From RGIG1995 sp045645205 (lineage in GTDB: Bacteria; Bacillota; Clostridia; Oscillospirales; CAG-272): a stretch of 28,186 bases of DNA. The stretch lies in the NCBI GenBank assembly GCA_045645205.1, contig JAZRIJ010000034.1:1-28186 (forward strand), in the 5' to 3' direction. The notes under the pieces were generated by a model. The model did no database searches. It worked only from the letters and a program-made list of their open reading frames with translations, and was not told where the DNA came from. Of the stretch, positions 6,728 to 14,675 are shown piece after piece. Positions within the stretch are counted from its first letter, which is position 1, and each line of letters begins with the position of its first letter. The translations under genes and the position numbers were made by a program.

Positions 6728-8110
6728 ATGACATTTTCAAGTCTTGCCGATAAACTATCTTCAGCATTCAAAAATTTCAGAAGCAAGGGTAAGCTTACCG
6801 AAAGCGATGTCAAGACAGGTATGCGTGAGATCAAGCTCGCGTTGCTTGAGGCTGACGTAAACTTTAAGGTTGTAAAAGATTTTATAAATAAAGTAACCGA
6901 GAGAGCAATTGGTTCTGATGTGCTTGAAAGCCTTGTACCTGCGCAGCAGATTGTTAAGATAGTAAATGAAGAGCTTATAGACCTTATGGGCGGGACTCAG
7001 TCGAAAATAACGATCTCTCCCAAACCTCCGACGGTAATTATGATGACAGGTTTGCAGGGCGCGGGTAAAACCACGCATGCGGCAAAGCTGGCGGCGCATT
7101 TTAAGAAGCAGGGCAAAAGACCTTTGCTTGTTGCCTGCGACGTTTACAGACCGGCGGCAATAAAGCAGCTCGAAGTTGTAGGAGGACAGATAGATGTTCC
7201 CGTATTTACTATGGGAGACAAAATAAGTCCTGTTGATATTGCAAAAGCGGGCGTTGAATACGCGAAAAAAAATGGCTTTGATATGGTGTTTATTGATACT
7301 GCGGGTCGACTGCATATTGATGAAGACATGATGGAAGAGCTGAAAAATATAAAATCAAAAGTTGAGCCTACGGAAATACTGCTTGTTGTAGATGCAATGA
7401 CAGGTCAGGATGCGGTTAATGTTGCGCAGTCGTTTAACGATTTGCTGGATATTACCGGTGTTGTCGTAACAAAAATGGACGGCGACACACGAGGCGGTGC
7501 AGTTCTTTCTGTAAAATATATTACGGGTAAGCCTGTTAAATATGTTGGTACGGGAGAAAAGCTTGATGCCATTGAACCCTTTCACCCTGACAGAATGGCA
7601 TCAAGAATACTCGGTATGGGCGATATGCTTTCTCTTATTGAAAAGGCAGAGCAGGTATACGACGAAAAAAAGGCGGCAGAGCTTGAACAAAAGCTTCGTG
7701 AATCGAAGTTTACTTTGACTGATTATCTTGAACAGTTTGAGCAGATAAGAGGCATGGGTTCTATGGAGCAACTTATTGGTATGATGCCCGGAGTAAAAGG
7801 AATTAACCTTAAGGATGCTAAAATTGACGAAAAGCAGATTGACCGTATGGAAGCAATTATAAAGTCCATGACGGTTCGTGAAAGGGAAGATCCTGACATA
7901 ATCTCTTCTTCAAGAAAAAAGAGAATTGCGGCTGGAAGCGGAACATCTATTGAAGACGTAAATAGGCTTCTTAAACAATTTGAACAGACAAATAAGCTTA
8001 TGAAACAGCTTTCTCAAGGCAAGGGAATACCCGGACTGGGCGGTTTTGGCGGTTTTGGAAACAGATTTACAAAAAAGAAAATTAAGAAAAACAAGAAAAA
8101 GAAAAAATAA
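6728..8110 (+). CDS. ffh: Signal recognition particle GTPase Ffh (SRP54)
   Basis: Ffh binds signal sequences of nascent membrane and secreted proteins together with 4.5S/6S RNA and docks on FtsY at the membrane. The 460-residue protein has the N-domain four-helix bundle (residues 1-90) and the G domain with GLQGAGKTT (108-116), DVYRPAAIKQL, DTAGR (190-194) and TKMDGDTRGGA. The methionine-rich M domain starts near residue 325 (RGMGSMEQLIGMMPG) and contains the RNA-binding segment SSRKKRIAAGSGTSIEDVN. The C-terminus is glycine-rich, then a lysine tail of about 16 residues. AAGGAGG sits 6 nt before the ATG. It is co-transcribed with ylxM. Confidence 0.98.
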   Translation: MTFSSLADKLSSAFKNFRSKGKLTESDVKTGMREIKLALLEADVNFKVVKDFINKVTERAIGSDVLESLVPAQQIVKIVNEELIDLMGGTQSKITISPKPPTVIMMTGLQGAGKTTHAAKLAAHFKKQGKRPLLVACDVYRPAAIKQLEVVGGQIDVPVFTMGDKISPVDIAKAGVEYAKKNGFDMVFIDTAGRLHIDEDMMEELKNIKSKVEPTEILLVVDAMTGQDAVNVAQSFNDLLDITGVVVTKMDGDTRGGAVLSVKYITGKPVKYVGTGEKLDAIEPFHPDRMASRILGMGDMLSLIEKAEQVYDEKKAAELEQKLRESKFTLTDYLEQFEQIRGMGSMEQLIGMMPGVKGINLKDAKIDEKQIDRMEAIIKSMTVREREDPDIISSSRKKRIAAGSGTSIEDVNRLLKQFEQTNKLMKQLSQGKGIPGLGGFGGFGNRFTKKKIKKNKKKKK

Positions 8111-8117
8111 ACAAGAC

Positions 8118-8158
8118 AATGTGCGAAATTGCACATTACCGATAAATCAACCTATAAT
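8118..8158 (+). promoter_or_regulatory. Small hairpin and probable promoter ahead of rpsP
   Basis: AATGTGC (8118-8124) and GCACATT (8131-8137) form a perfect 7-bp hairpin with a 6-nt loop but no T-run. Its right arm overlaps a -35-like TTGCAC (8129-8134), which with an 18-nt spacer precedes a consensus TATAAT (8153-8158). This is a plausible extra promoter for rpsP-khpA, allowing ribosomal protein output to differ from ffh. Confidence 0.55.
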
Positions 8159-8192
8159 AAAAATATTTATATAATTTTTGGAGGAAACAAAA

Positions 8193-8435
8193 ATGGTAAA
8201 AATCAGACTTAAAAGAGTTGGCGCAAAGAAGCAGCCTTTCTACAGAGTAGTAGTTGCAGATTCAAGATCTCCCCGTAACGGCAGATTTATTGAAGAAATT
8301 GGTTACTACAATCCTTTGACAAATCCTGCAGAGATCAAAATCGATGCTGAAAAGGCAACAAAGTGGATCGGAAATGGCGCACAGCCCACAGAAACTGTAA
8401 AAGCACTTCTCAAAAAAGCCGGCATTACAGAATAA
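8193..8435 (+). CDS. rpsP: 30S ribosomal protein S16
   Basis: S16 is a core protein of the small ribosomal subunit needed for assembly of the 5' domain of 16S rRNA. The 80-residue product has the family start MVKIRLKRVGAKKQPFYRVV, then DSRSPRNGRFIEEIGYYNP and the tail region ATKWIGNGAQPTETVKALLKKAGI. ATG 8193 has GGAGGAAA (8180-8187) well spaced upstream; a longer in-frame TTG at 8178 has no such site. It lies 82 nt after ffh and 16 nt before khpA. Codon use is biased as in other highly expressed genes. Confidence 0.98.
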   Translation: MVKIRLKRVGAKKQPFYRVVVADSRSPRNGRFIEEIGYYNPLTNPAEIKIDAEKATKWIGNGAQPTETVKALLKKAGITE

Positions 8436-8451
8436 TCTGCGGTAAAATACT

Positions 8452-8688
8452 ATGTTGGATTTGAAACAGATTCTTACTGATATTGCAAAAGCAATAGTTG
8501 ATGAGCCCGATGAGGTTACCGTAATTGAGAACGACAACGGAAACAGCGTTGTACTGACGCTCAGTGTTGCTGCTCAGGATATGGGTAAAGTAATCGGACG
8601 CAACGGAAGAATTGCAAAAGCTATCCGTACTGTTATGAAAGCGGCGGCAAATGCTGACGGTAAAAAGGTTATTGTTGAAATCAGATAA
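8452..8688 (+). CDS. khpA: KH-domain RNA-binding protein KhpA (YlqC family)
   Basis: KhpA is a small RNA-binding protein that partners with KhpB/Jag and affects cell size and RNA metabolism in Gram-positive bacteria. The 78 residues form a single KH domain with the GxxG loop GRNG (residues 49-52) inside GKVIGRNGRIAKAIRTVMKA and the terminal strand KKVIVEIR. It sits 16 nt downstream of rpsP, its usual place. The ribosome binding site is weak, suggesting coupling to rpsP. In many Firmicutes rimM, trmD and rplS follow; here the transcript ends directly after khpA. Confidence 0.95.
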   Translation: MLDLKQILTDIAKAIVDEPDEVTVIENDNGNSVVLTLSVAAQDMGKVIGRNGRIAKAIRTVMKAAANADGKKVIVEIR

Positions 8689-8733
8689 AAAATACAACCT
8701 GCGGACAACTATTCCGCAGGTTGTATTTTTTTA
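8687..8733. terminator. Bidirectional rho-independent terminator between khpA and the sensor kinase
   Basis: AAATACAACCTGCGGA pairs perfectly with TCCGCAGGTTGTATTT around a 7-nt loop, flanked by an A-run on the left and a T-run on the right. It can therefore end both the rightward khpA transcript and the leftward sensor-kinase transcript, whose stop codon is at 8734. Confidence 0.95.
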
Positions 8734-10212
8734 TTATTCTTGTATTTCGGGAAGTTCAAACCAGAATGTTGAGCCTTGACCGACGGTGCTGAATACGCCG
8801 TAGCAGCCCTCGTGAAGCTCTACTATTGACTTAACTATGGAAAGACCAAGTCCAGATCCCATTTGCGCTCGGCGATGGAATTTGTCAATCTTGTAATATC
8901 TGTCCCAGATAAGAGGGAGCTTGTCGGGTTCAATTCCGTTTCCCGTGTCTATAACCTCTATTCTTACATATTTGACACCGTTATGTTCTGCCAAAGACTG
9001 CTTAATAATAACCTTTTTATCTTCGCCCGTATGTGTAACTGCATTGTTTACAAGATTATACAAAACCTGCAATATCTTTTGTCTGTCAGCATTTACAACA
9101 GCGGGATTTGTTGCCGAAACAACAATGTCATATCCGTCTTGGTCTACAAGTTTTTGGTAACGCAAAAAAGCTTCTTTTATAACCTCGGTTATATCAAATT
9201 TTTCTTTTTTCAGTTCAATTGTGTTTGCTTGAAGCTTGGATGTGTCAAGTACATCGTTTACAAGCGAGGTCAGTCTCTTTGATTCATCAATAATAATTTG
9301 CAGATTTTCGGAAGTCATTTCATTTGGAATATCACGCATTACCTCGCTGTAACCTGTTATGAGAGTTAAAGGGGTACGCAGGTCGTGAGAGATATTCGCA
9401 ATAAGCTCTCGTTTGAGAGCCTCATTTTTCTTAAGCTCTGCTGATGCAAAGTTAAGAGTATCTGCAAGAATTGCAATTTCTTTTGATGAGTTTGACGAGA
9501 AATCGGTGTCATAGTTGCCTTTTGCAAGTTCATTTGCCGCTAAGGTGAGCTTTTTAAGCGGTCTTGTTAAGCTACTTGAAATAATAAGCGATAAGACAAG
9601 CGCTATAAAAAGAAGAGTAACACTGATAAAAATCAACATCCGGTTAAGTGTGTTTACCGTTGCATCAACAGGCGTGAGAATGGAGTTTATAAAAATTACT
9701 ATATCTTCTCCGTTCTTGTCGGTTATGCATTTAGTAAGAATAATATTTTCCTCAGACGTGGTCTCTTCATCCTTTATTGAGCGGAAAACGCCCGTGTGAG
9801 GATCAAGCTTAAAGCGCTCAAGCAAATTTCCGTTCGAGTTTTTTGCATCAAGGTAGAGCCTTGCTCTGTCTCTGTATGATATATTGTGGATAACACAGTT
9901 GTGTAATGCCTCTGTGGATACAAGTGTTTTTCCCTTGCTGTCCTGAACGAGAATACAAAGCTCATTTTTTCTTGTAAGCTCTTCTGCTTTTGCATTCAAA
10001 CTTTCCGAATCGAGAAAGGCTGTTATTTCTGAGGCGCTTTTGTTAAGGTCATTCATTTTTACTGCTTTGTATATATCTTCAAGAAAAACTGTCTGAGTCA
10101 GCCACAAAATAACAAGAATAATAACCGTAAATAAACTGAGAAAGCCGAAAACTTTCCATTTTATGCTTAAAGCTTTTTTAGAGCTGATTTGATGTTTCAA
10201 AGCGGTATCCAA
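8734..10212 (-). CDS. Membrane sensor histidine kinase (HAMP-HisKA-HATPase_c)
   Basis: This 492-residue protein is the sensor of a two-component system. It has a short cytoplasmic N-terminus, a membrane segment at about 20-42, an extracytoplasmic sensing region (43-190), a second membrane segment (191-212) and a HAMP linker (213-265). The phospho-accepting His276 lies in ELIANISHDLRTPLTLITGY. The ATP-binding domain has an N box (LYNLVNNAVTH), G1 DTGNGIEP (from residue 422) and G2 GSGLGLS (from 452). Its 5' end overlaps the response regulator by 35 nt, with the binding sequence GAGAGGAG inside that gene. The TTG at 10212 directly abuts this site; TTG at 10200 is 12 nt from it, so the exact start is unsure. 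The signal is not evident from sequence. Confidence 0.93.
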   Translation of the reverse strand: MDTALKHQISSKKALSIKWKVFGFLSLFTVIILVILWLTQTVFLEDIYKAVKMNDLNKSASEITAFLDSESLNAKAEELTRKNELCILVQDSKGKTLVSTEALHNCVIHNISYRDRARLYLDAKNSNGNLLERFKLDPHTGVFRSIKDEETTSEENIILTKCITDKNGEDIVIFINSILTPVDATVNTLNRMLIFISVTLLFIALVLSLIISSSLTRPLKKLTLAANELAKGNYDTDFSSNSSKEIAILADTLNFASAELKKNEALKRELIANISHDLRTPLTLITGYSEVMRDIPNEMTSENLQIIIDESKRLTSLVNDVLDTSKLQANTIELKKEKFDITEVIKEAFLRYQKLVDQDGYDIVVSATNPAVVNADRQKILQVLYNLVNNAVTHTGEDKKVIIKQSLAEHNGVKYVRIEVIDTGNGIEPDKLPLIWDRYYKIDKFHRRAQMGSGLGLSIVKSIVELHEGCYGVFSTVGQGSTFWFELPEIQE

Positions 10213-10864
10213 CTCCTCTCACAGTAACGATAAGAACGGCATATTTACCAAGCTGTTTTCTCAGCAGTTTTATATGAGTGTCAAGAGTTCTGTCATCTCC
10301 GTAAAAATCATATCCCCACACATCGCATATAAGCTTTTCGCGTGTCAAAGCAATGTTTTTATTTCTTATCATGTAGAATAAAAGGTCAAATTCTTTTGGA
10401 GAAAGATTTATTCTTTGTCCGTCAATAAATACCAGTCTTGCTGTCAGGTCTGCTGTAAAGCCGCCGACGGTAAGAACTTCGTTTCTTTGTGTTTTTGCGG
10501 TAGAGTTTGAGCGCTTCAAAATAGCGTTTACACGAAGCATAAGCTCCTTTGGTGAAAAGGGCTTGACCACAAAGTCGTCTACGCCTACCTCAAAACCGTT
10601 TATTCTGTCGTATTCCTCGCCTCTTGCGGATAACATTAGTATGGGAGTATCGCTGAATTTGCGTATTTCTCTGCAGGCGGAAAAGCCGTCAAGCTCGGGC
10701 ATCATTATATCCATTATAATAATGTCATATGTGTTATTGCGGCACAGTTCAATAGCTTTCATACCGTTTTCAGCTTCATAAACTGTGTGCCCTTCAAAAG
10801 CGGCATATTTTTTTATGAGCATACGAATGTGTTCTTCGTCATCAACGATAAGTATTTTAAACAC
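10178..10864 (-). CDS. OmpR/PhoB-family response regulator
   Basis: This is a 228-residue DNA-binding response regulator. The receiver domain (residues 1-115) carries acidic Asp8 and Asp9, the phospho-acceptor Asp52 in IIIMDIMMPELDG, Ser79 and Lys101. The C-terminal winged helix (about 130-226) shows LSPKEFDLLFYMIRN, the recognition region DDRTLDTHIKLLRKQL and the terminal VRGVGYRFE. The start is GTG 10864 with AGGAGG 7 nt upstream. The gene precedes and overlaps its kinase. It sits just downstream of an HtrA-type protease on the same strand, and has its own promoter with an inverted repeat at the expected transcription start. Confidence 0.96.
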   Translation of the reverse strand: MFKILIVDDEEHIRMLIKKYAAFEGHTVYEAENGMKAIELCRNNTYDIIIMDIMMPELDGFSACREIRKFSDTPILMLSARGEEYDRINGFEVGVDDFVVKPFSPKELMLRVNAILKRSNSTAKTQRNEVLTVGGFTADLTARLVFIDGQRINLSPKEFDLLFYMIRNKNIALTREKLICDVWGYDFYGDDRTLDTHIKLLRKQLGKYAVLIVTVRGVGYRFETSNQL

Positions 10865-10892
10865 GATTATTCCTCCTGTCTTTATATCAACA

Positions 10893-10952
10893 ATGCTGTG
10901 TAAGGAAACCCGAACACAGCATTATTATATAATATATTTTGTTTATTTGCAA
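10893..10952 (-). promoter_or_regulatory. Promoter of the two-component operon with a 9-bp inverted repeat
   Basis: On the minus strand, TTGCAA (10952-10947), a 17-nt spacer and TATAAT (10929-10924) form a good promoter. Immediately downstream, and covering the predicted transcription start near 10917, is a perfect inverted repeat, ATGCTGTGT (10893-10901) with ACACAGCAT (10914-10922), separated by 12 nt. This could be an operator, perhaps for autoregulation, or a weak terminator of the upstream htrA transcript; no real T-run follows it on the minus strand. Confidence 0.6.
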
Positions 10953-10970
10953 GTAAATCACAAGGAATAG

Positions 10971-12404
10971 TTATTCTGTGGTAAGAGAGTTTTCAGACGA
11001 GTCGATGAGAGTTACTTCAATGTCAACGATCTTATGCTTGCGTGATACTGTAACTGTAACTTTGTCGCCGACATTGTGGTTATTAATTATAGATTTTATA
11101 TCTGACGAGGTGCTGACAGAATTTCCGTCTATAGCAATAATTCTGTCGCCCGACTTAAATTCTTCGTTAAGTGCTTTCTGAATGTAAACACCGTAATCAG
11201 ACACATTGTACATATATCTCTGATAATCCGTAGTAACCTCGATTATTGTAATACCGATGGAGGGTCTTCCTGTAACGTGGCCTTTTTCTATAAGATCCTT
11301 GATAATGGTTTTTGCTGTGTTTACGGGGATTGCAAAACCAAGACCTTCTACACTTGAGCCAGAAGATTTTGCATTTACTATACCGATAAGCTCACCGTTT
11401 GCGTTAAAAAGACCGCCGCCCGAGTTGCCGGGGCTTACTGCTGCGTTTGTTTGAAGGAGAATCATGTTTTCTCCCTCTACTGTTATTTCTCTATCAAGTG
11501 CGCTTACAATACCGTCGGTTACAGTTCCGCCAAGTTCGCCCAAGGGGTTTCCAATAGCAACCGTGAGTTCTCCTATAACCAGCTTTGATGAGTCGCCGAA
11601 AACTGCGGGAGTAAGATCTTTTGCATCTACTTTAATAACAGCAATATCGGTCTGAGCATCGGTTCCGATAAGAGTTGCCTTGTATTCATCTCCGTTTGTT
11701 AAGCGTACATTTATATTTGACGCGCCGCTTATAACGTGGTTGTTTGTTACAATATATCCGTCGGTGGAGATAATAACTCCGCTTCCTGCGCCCTCTGTAA
11801 CATACTGTCCGTAGAAACTGTTATTTACTACTGCTTCTGTTCTTATTTCAACTACCGAGGGAAGAGCGGTTTTGGCAACTGTTGCAACAGTTCCTGCCTG
11901 TGTTGTACTTTCCGGAAGCTCTCTGTCGATAGCTTCGAAAATAACAGATGAACCGCCGTGGGAGGTATTTCCTGCATTGGTTGACATTTCCTCTGCAAAA
12001 TGTTCGTTATATAAATATAATCCTCCAAATGCTCCCGCCGCACCGCAGAGCAGGGAGATAAGCACACAGCAGATAACAAGTCCTGCGCCGCCTTTCTTTT
12101 TCTTTTCCTTCTTTTTGGGCGCATTGTTGTTTAAGGTTTCGGAATAACCGTTTTGGTGCGAGGGGTAAGAATACATAGAGCCGGAAGGTGTATATCCGGG
12201 AGATGAAGAATAATAACCTGTATTGTATTTCGGCTGTGAATAGCTTTGAGGATTATCGTATATATTCCTGTCCGTGTTCGTTTCTGCAGACTGATTGCTT
12301 TGTTTGTCAAAATTTTCTCTTATATCTTCCTGCTGTTCGTTTTGAGCAGGAGTAGGTTTTTGATTTGTGTTTTCAAATTCATTGTTTTTCATTTCGTCTG
12401 ACAT
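10971..12404 (-). CDS. htrA: HtrA/DegP-like membrane-anchored serine protease with PDZ domain
   Basis: HtrA proteases degrade misfolded proteins outside the membrane. The 477-residue protein has a long, disordered, Asn/Gln/Ser/Tyr-rich cytoplasmic N-terminus (1-95), a lysine cluster and then one membrane segment (about 106-132). The trypsin-like domain has catalytic His223 (TNNHVIS), Asp253 (TDIAVIKVD) and Ser328 (SPGNSGGGLF). A C-terminal PDZ domain follows (about 378-465; GDRIIAIDGNSVSTSSDI). It is a single-PDZ form typical of Firmicutes. AAGGAGT lies upstream of ATG 12404. It is followed on the same strand by a response regulator and kinase, reminiscent of CssRS-controlled htrA genes in Bacillus; that regulatory link is inference. 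Confidence 0.95.
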   Translation of the reverse strand: MSDEMKNNEFENTNQKPTPAQNEQQEDIRENFDKQSNQSAETNTDRNIYDNPQSYSQPKYNTGYYSSSPGYTPSGSMYSYPSHQNGYSETLNNNAPKKKEKKKKGGAGLVICCVLISLLCGAAGAFGGLYLYNEHFAEEMSTNAGNTSHGGSSVIFEAIDRELPESTTQAGTVATVAKTALPSVVEIRTEAVVNNSFYGQYVTEGAGSGVIISTDGYIVTNNHVISGASNINVRLTNGDEYKATLIGTDAQTDIAVIKVDAKDLTPAVFGDSSKLVIGELTVAIGNPLGELGGTVTDGIVSALDREITVEGENMILLQTNAAVSPGNSGGGLFNANGELIGIVNAKSSGSSVEGLGFAIPVNTAKTIIKDLIEKGHVTGRPSIGITIIEVTTDYQRYMYNVSDYGVYIQKALNEEFKSGDRIIAIDGNSVSTSSDIKSIINNHNVGDKVTVTVSRKHKIVDIEVTLIDSSENSLTTE

Positions 12405-12740
12405 AATATAACTCCTTTTTGATTTTTATTTTCATTTTTTGTTTGCGGATTTATTGTATACTTAAAATGTGATAACTTTTTGACTGTTTGCTGATATTCT
12501 AACGAAATTGGCGTGAAAAATTATTTTTTAATACACTTATTATTCCTATACATTGAATATTATAAACATACAATGTGAAGGTTGTGTGAAATACAGACGA
12601 AACCTTAATGAAAAATATAGAAAATAATTAAAATTTTGGTGAGAAATTTCAAATAATCCATTGTAAATATGCAAATAATTATGTACAATATAAGTATTGA
12701 AAATATTTTACGATTTTTTAATGTTTGGAGGTAAAAAACT
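12405..12740. other. AT-rich divergent intergenic region between htrA and the ABC operon
   Basis: This 336-bp gap has no credible gene. It contains the promoter of the ABC operon (12661-12689), a short inverted repeat ACATTG/CAATGT around 12550-12575, and a 6-bp inverted repeat AAGGTT (12578-12583) and AACCTT (12601-12606). No convincing -35/-10 pair for htrA was found by eye. A 7-codon reading frame at 12721-12744 (ATG to TGA) encloses the ABC ATPase ribosome binding site. Confidence 0.5.
12661..12689 (+). promoter_or_regulatory. Probable promoter of the Gld-like ABC operon
   Basis: TTGTAA (12661-12666) and TACAAT (12684-12689) are separated by 17 nt, 51 nt upstream of the TTG start codon at 12741. 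Confidence 0.6.
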
Positions 12741-13796
12741 TTGATCGAAGTACAAAACCTTGTAAAGAAATACGGAAATCATACTGCGGTAAAAGGTATC
12801 AGCTTTAAAGTTGATACAGGTAAGATCTACGGATTTCTCGGTCCCAACGGCGCAGGTAAGTCTACCACAATGAATATTATGACGGGTTGTCTTGCCGCAA
12901 CTGAGGGAAAAGTTCTTATAAACGGACATGATATATTTGAAGAACCTAAAGAGGCAAAGAGAAGCATCGGTTATTTGCCCGAGCTTCCGCCTGTTTACAT
13001 GGATATGACACCTATGGAATATCTCCGATTTGTCGGTAAGGCGAGAGGGGTAAAAAAGAGCGAGCTTTCTACGCAGATTGAAGACATTATGGATATGACG
13101 GGGATAACCGATGTTGCAAACCGGCTAATCAAGAATCTGTCAAAGGGTTACAGACAGAGAGTCGGTCTTGCGCAGGCGCTTATAGGCTATCCCGAAATAA
13201 TAATTCTTGACGAGCCTATGGTAGGTCTTGATCCCAAGCAGATCATTGAAATAAGAGAGCTTATAAAATCTCTTAAAGAAAATCACACTGTTTTCTTAAG
13301 CTCACATATATTAAGCGAGGTCAGCGCAATATGCGACTATGTTATGATCATAGCAGACGGTAGGTTGGTAGCCAGCGACACTCCCGAAAATCTTAGTCAG
13401 CATATGTCAGGCAACACACTTGATATTACCGTTAAAGGAAACGAAAATGCAATTGTTTCAGCTTTGCGTCATGTAAGAGGTGTTAAGGATATTGAAGTTG
13501 TATCGGTTAATAATGACGGTACAGTAAGAATAAAGGTTGCATCAGACAGTGATATTCGCTCGGAGATATTCTTCGCCCTTTCGGAAATAAAGGCATCGAT
13601 AATGGAGCTTTCAAACAGTAGTATGAGTCTTGAGGACATCTTCCTTAAACTTACTGTAAACGAAAAGGAAGATGACAATCCCGTTTTGGAAAACGGTGAA
13701 GAGGATGAAGAAAACGAAGAGGATAATACAGAGTATACTCCTTTGTTTACATCAGATGTTGATGATGAAGAAAAAAAGGAAGGGGATGAGGAATAA
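12741..13796 (+). CDS. ABC transporter ATPase, GldA-like, with an acidic C-terminal tail
   Basis: This is the ATP-hydrolysing subunit of an ABC-2-type export or assembly system. The 351 residues include Walker A GPNGAGKST (34-42), signature LSKGYRQR (133-140), Walker B IIILDEP (153-159) and switch His189. The Q-loop glutamine is replaced by glutamate (GYLPELPPVY), as I recall for GldA-type ATPases. After the DrrA-like C-terminal domain, residues from about 308 onward form a highly acidic, Glu/Asp-dominated tail that ends in EEKKEGDEE. The start is TTG 12741 with GGAGG 9 nt upstream; starting later would lose the first strand. The stop overlaps the permease start by one base (TAATG). It is the first of four coupled genes. 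Confidence 0.94.
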   Translation: MIEVQNLVKKYGNHTAVKGISFKVDTGKIYGFLGPNGAGKSTTMNIMTGCLAATEGKVLINGHDIFEEPKEAKRSIGYLPELPPVYMDMTPMEYLRFVGKARGVKKSELSTQIEDIMDMTGITDVANRLIKNLSKGYRQRVGLAQALIGYPEIIILDEPMVGLDPKQIIEIRELIKSLKENHTVFLSSHILSEVSAICDYVMIIADGRLVASDTPENLSQHMSGNTLDITVKGNENAIVSALRHVRGVKDIEVVSVNNDGTVRIKVASDSDIRSEIFFALSEIKASIMELSNSSMSLEDIFLKLTVNEKEDDNPVLENGEEDEENEEDNTEYTPLFTSDVDDEEKKEGDEE

Positions 13797-14659
13797 TGTC
13801 GGCGGTATATCAAAAAGAATTAAGAGCATATTTTAATAATCTGTTCGGTTATCTTTATGTTGCTATAGTACTTTTGTTTATGGGAATATTTGTGTCATAC
13901 TACCAATTTAATATAATGGTTGCAGATATGGGATATTCTCTTGATAGTCTTGCTATTGTGGTTATGCTGGTGTCTCCCCTTTTGACAATGCGTATAATAG
14001 CAGAGGAAAGACAGAGGAAAACAGACCAACTGCTTTATTCTCTTCCGATTTCGGTAACATCTACCGTTGTTGCAAAATATCTTGCAATGCTGACAGTATA
14101 TCTTATTCCTATGCTTATAATCAGCATTTATCCGTTTGTTTTGTCGGCGTTTGGATTAATTAATTTTGCGCGTACATTCGGTTCTATTTTATCATTCTTT
14201 CTTATGGGGGCCTGTCTTTTGGCTATTGGAATGTTTATTTCTGCATTGACAGAAAACCAGATAGTGTCCGCAATCATTTCTTTTGTAACTATGCTTGTTA
14301 TATATTTTTCAACATCTATTGCAAATATGGTTCCCAATGATGCATTGTCATCATTTATAGCTTTGACGGTGCTTGTGGTTATTTTGGGAATTATAGTATA
14401 TATAATGGTAAAAAACTATATTGCGGCATTAGCGGCAATGGCGGTATGTGAGGTTACCCTTGCAGTACTTTACAAAACAACCATAACAAGCTTTGAGGGT
14501 TTGTTTGCAAAAATTGTTGGTTGGATATCGGTATACCAAAGATGCTCAAACTTCTACAGCGGTATATTTGATTTGACAGCGATCGTATATTTCCTTTCGG
14601 TTATCTTCCTGTTTGTATTTCTTTCAATACAGGCAGTAGAAAAGCGCCGTTGGAGCTGA
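13796..14659 (+). CDS. ABC-2-type permease (GldF-like)
   Basis: This 287-residue integral membrane protein is the permease partner of the upstream ATPase. It has about six membrane segments: near residues 18-40, 55-66, 98-118, 130-155, 165-200 and 258-280. A cytoplasmic loop, MRIIAEERQRKTDQLLYSLP, matches the conserved coupling region of ABC-2 and GldF-type permeases. The ATG overlaps the ATPase stop by one base, and GAGG lies just upstream. The short C-terminus ends in positively charged EKRRWS. The next gene starts 16 nt downstream with GGGAGGG as binding site. The transported substrate cannot be read from the sequence. Confidence 0.92.
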   Translation: MSAVYQKELRAYFNNLFGYLYVAIVLLFMGIFVSYYQFNIMVADMGYSLDSLAIVVMLVSPLLTMRIIAEERQRKTDQLLYSLPISVTSTVVAKYLAMLTVYLIPMLIISIYPFVLSAFGLINFARTFGSILSFFLMGACLLAIGMFISALTENQIVSAIISFVTMLVIYFSTSIANMVPNDALSSFIALTVLVVILGIIVYIMVKNYIAALAAMAVCEVTLAVLYKTTITSFEGLFAKIVGWISVYQRCSNFYSGIFDLTAIVYFLSVIFLFVFLSIQAVEKRRWS

Positions 14660-14675
14660 GCGGGAGGGAAAAGAT

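Noticed and set aside
6761..7315. A 184-codon antisense frame inside ffh.
   Set aside because: The opposite strand encodes the clear N and G domains of Ffh; the antisense frame looks like a codon-use shadow.
10893..10922. Considered the 9-bp inverted repeat as the htrA transcription terminator only.
   Set aside because: On the minus strand it is followed by TTGTTGATA, not a T-run, and it lies downstream of a good promoter, so an operator-like role was preferred, without excluding termination.
12405..12740. Considered a hidden small gene or RNA in the AT-rich htrA/ABC gap.
   Set aside because: Frames are short and lack binding sites, and the inverted repeats are only 6 bp long with no T-run.
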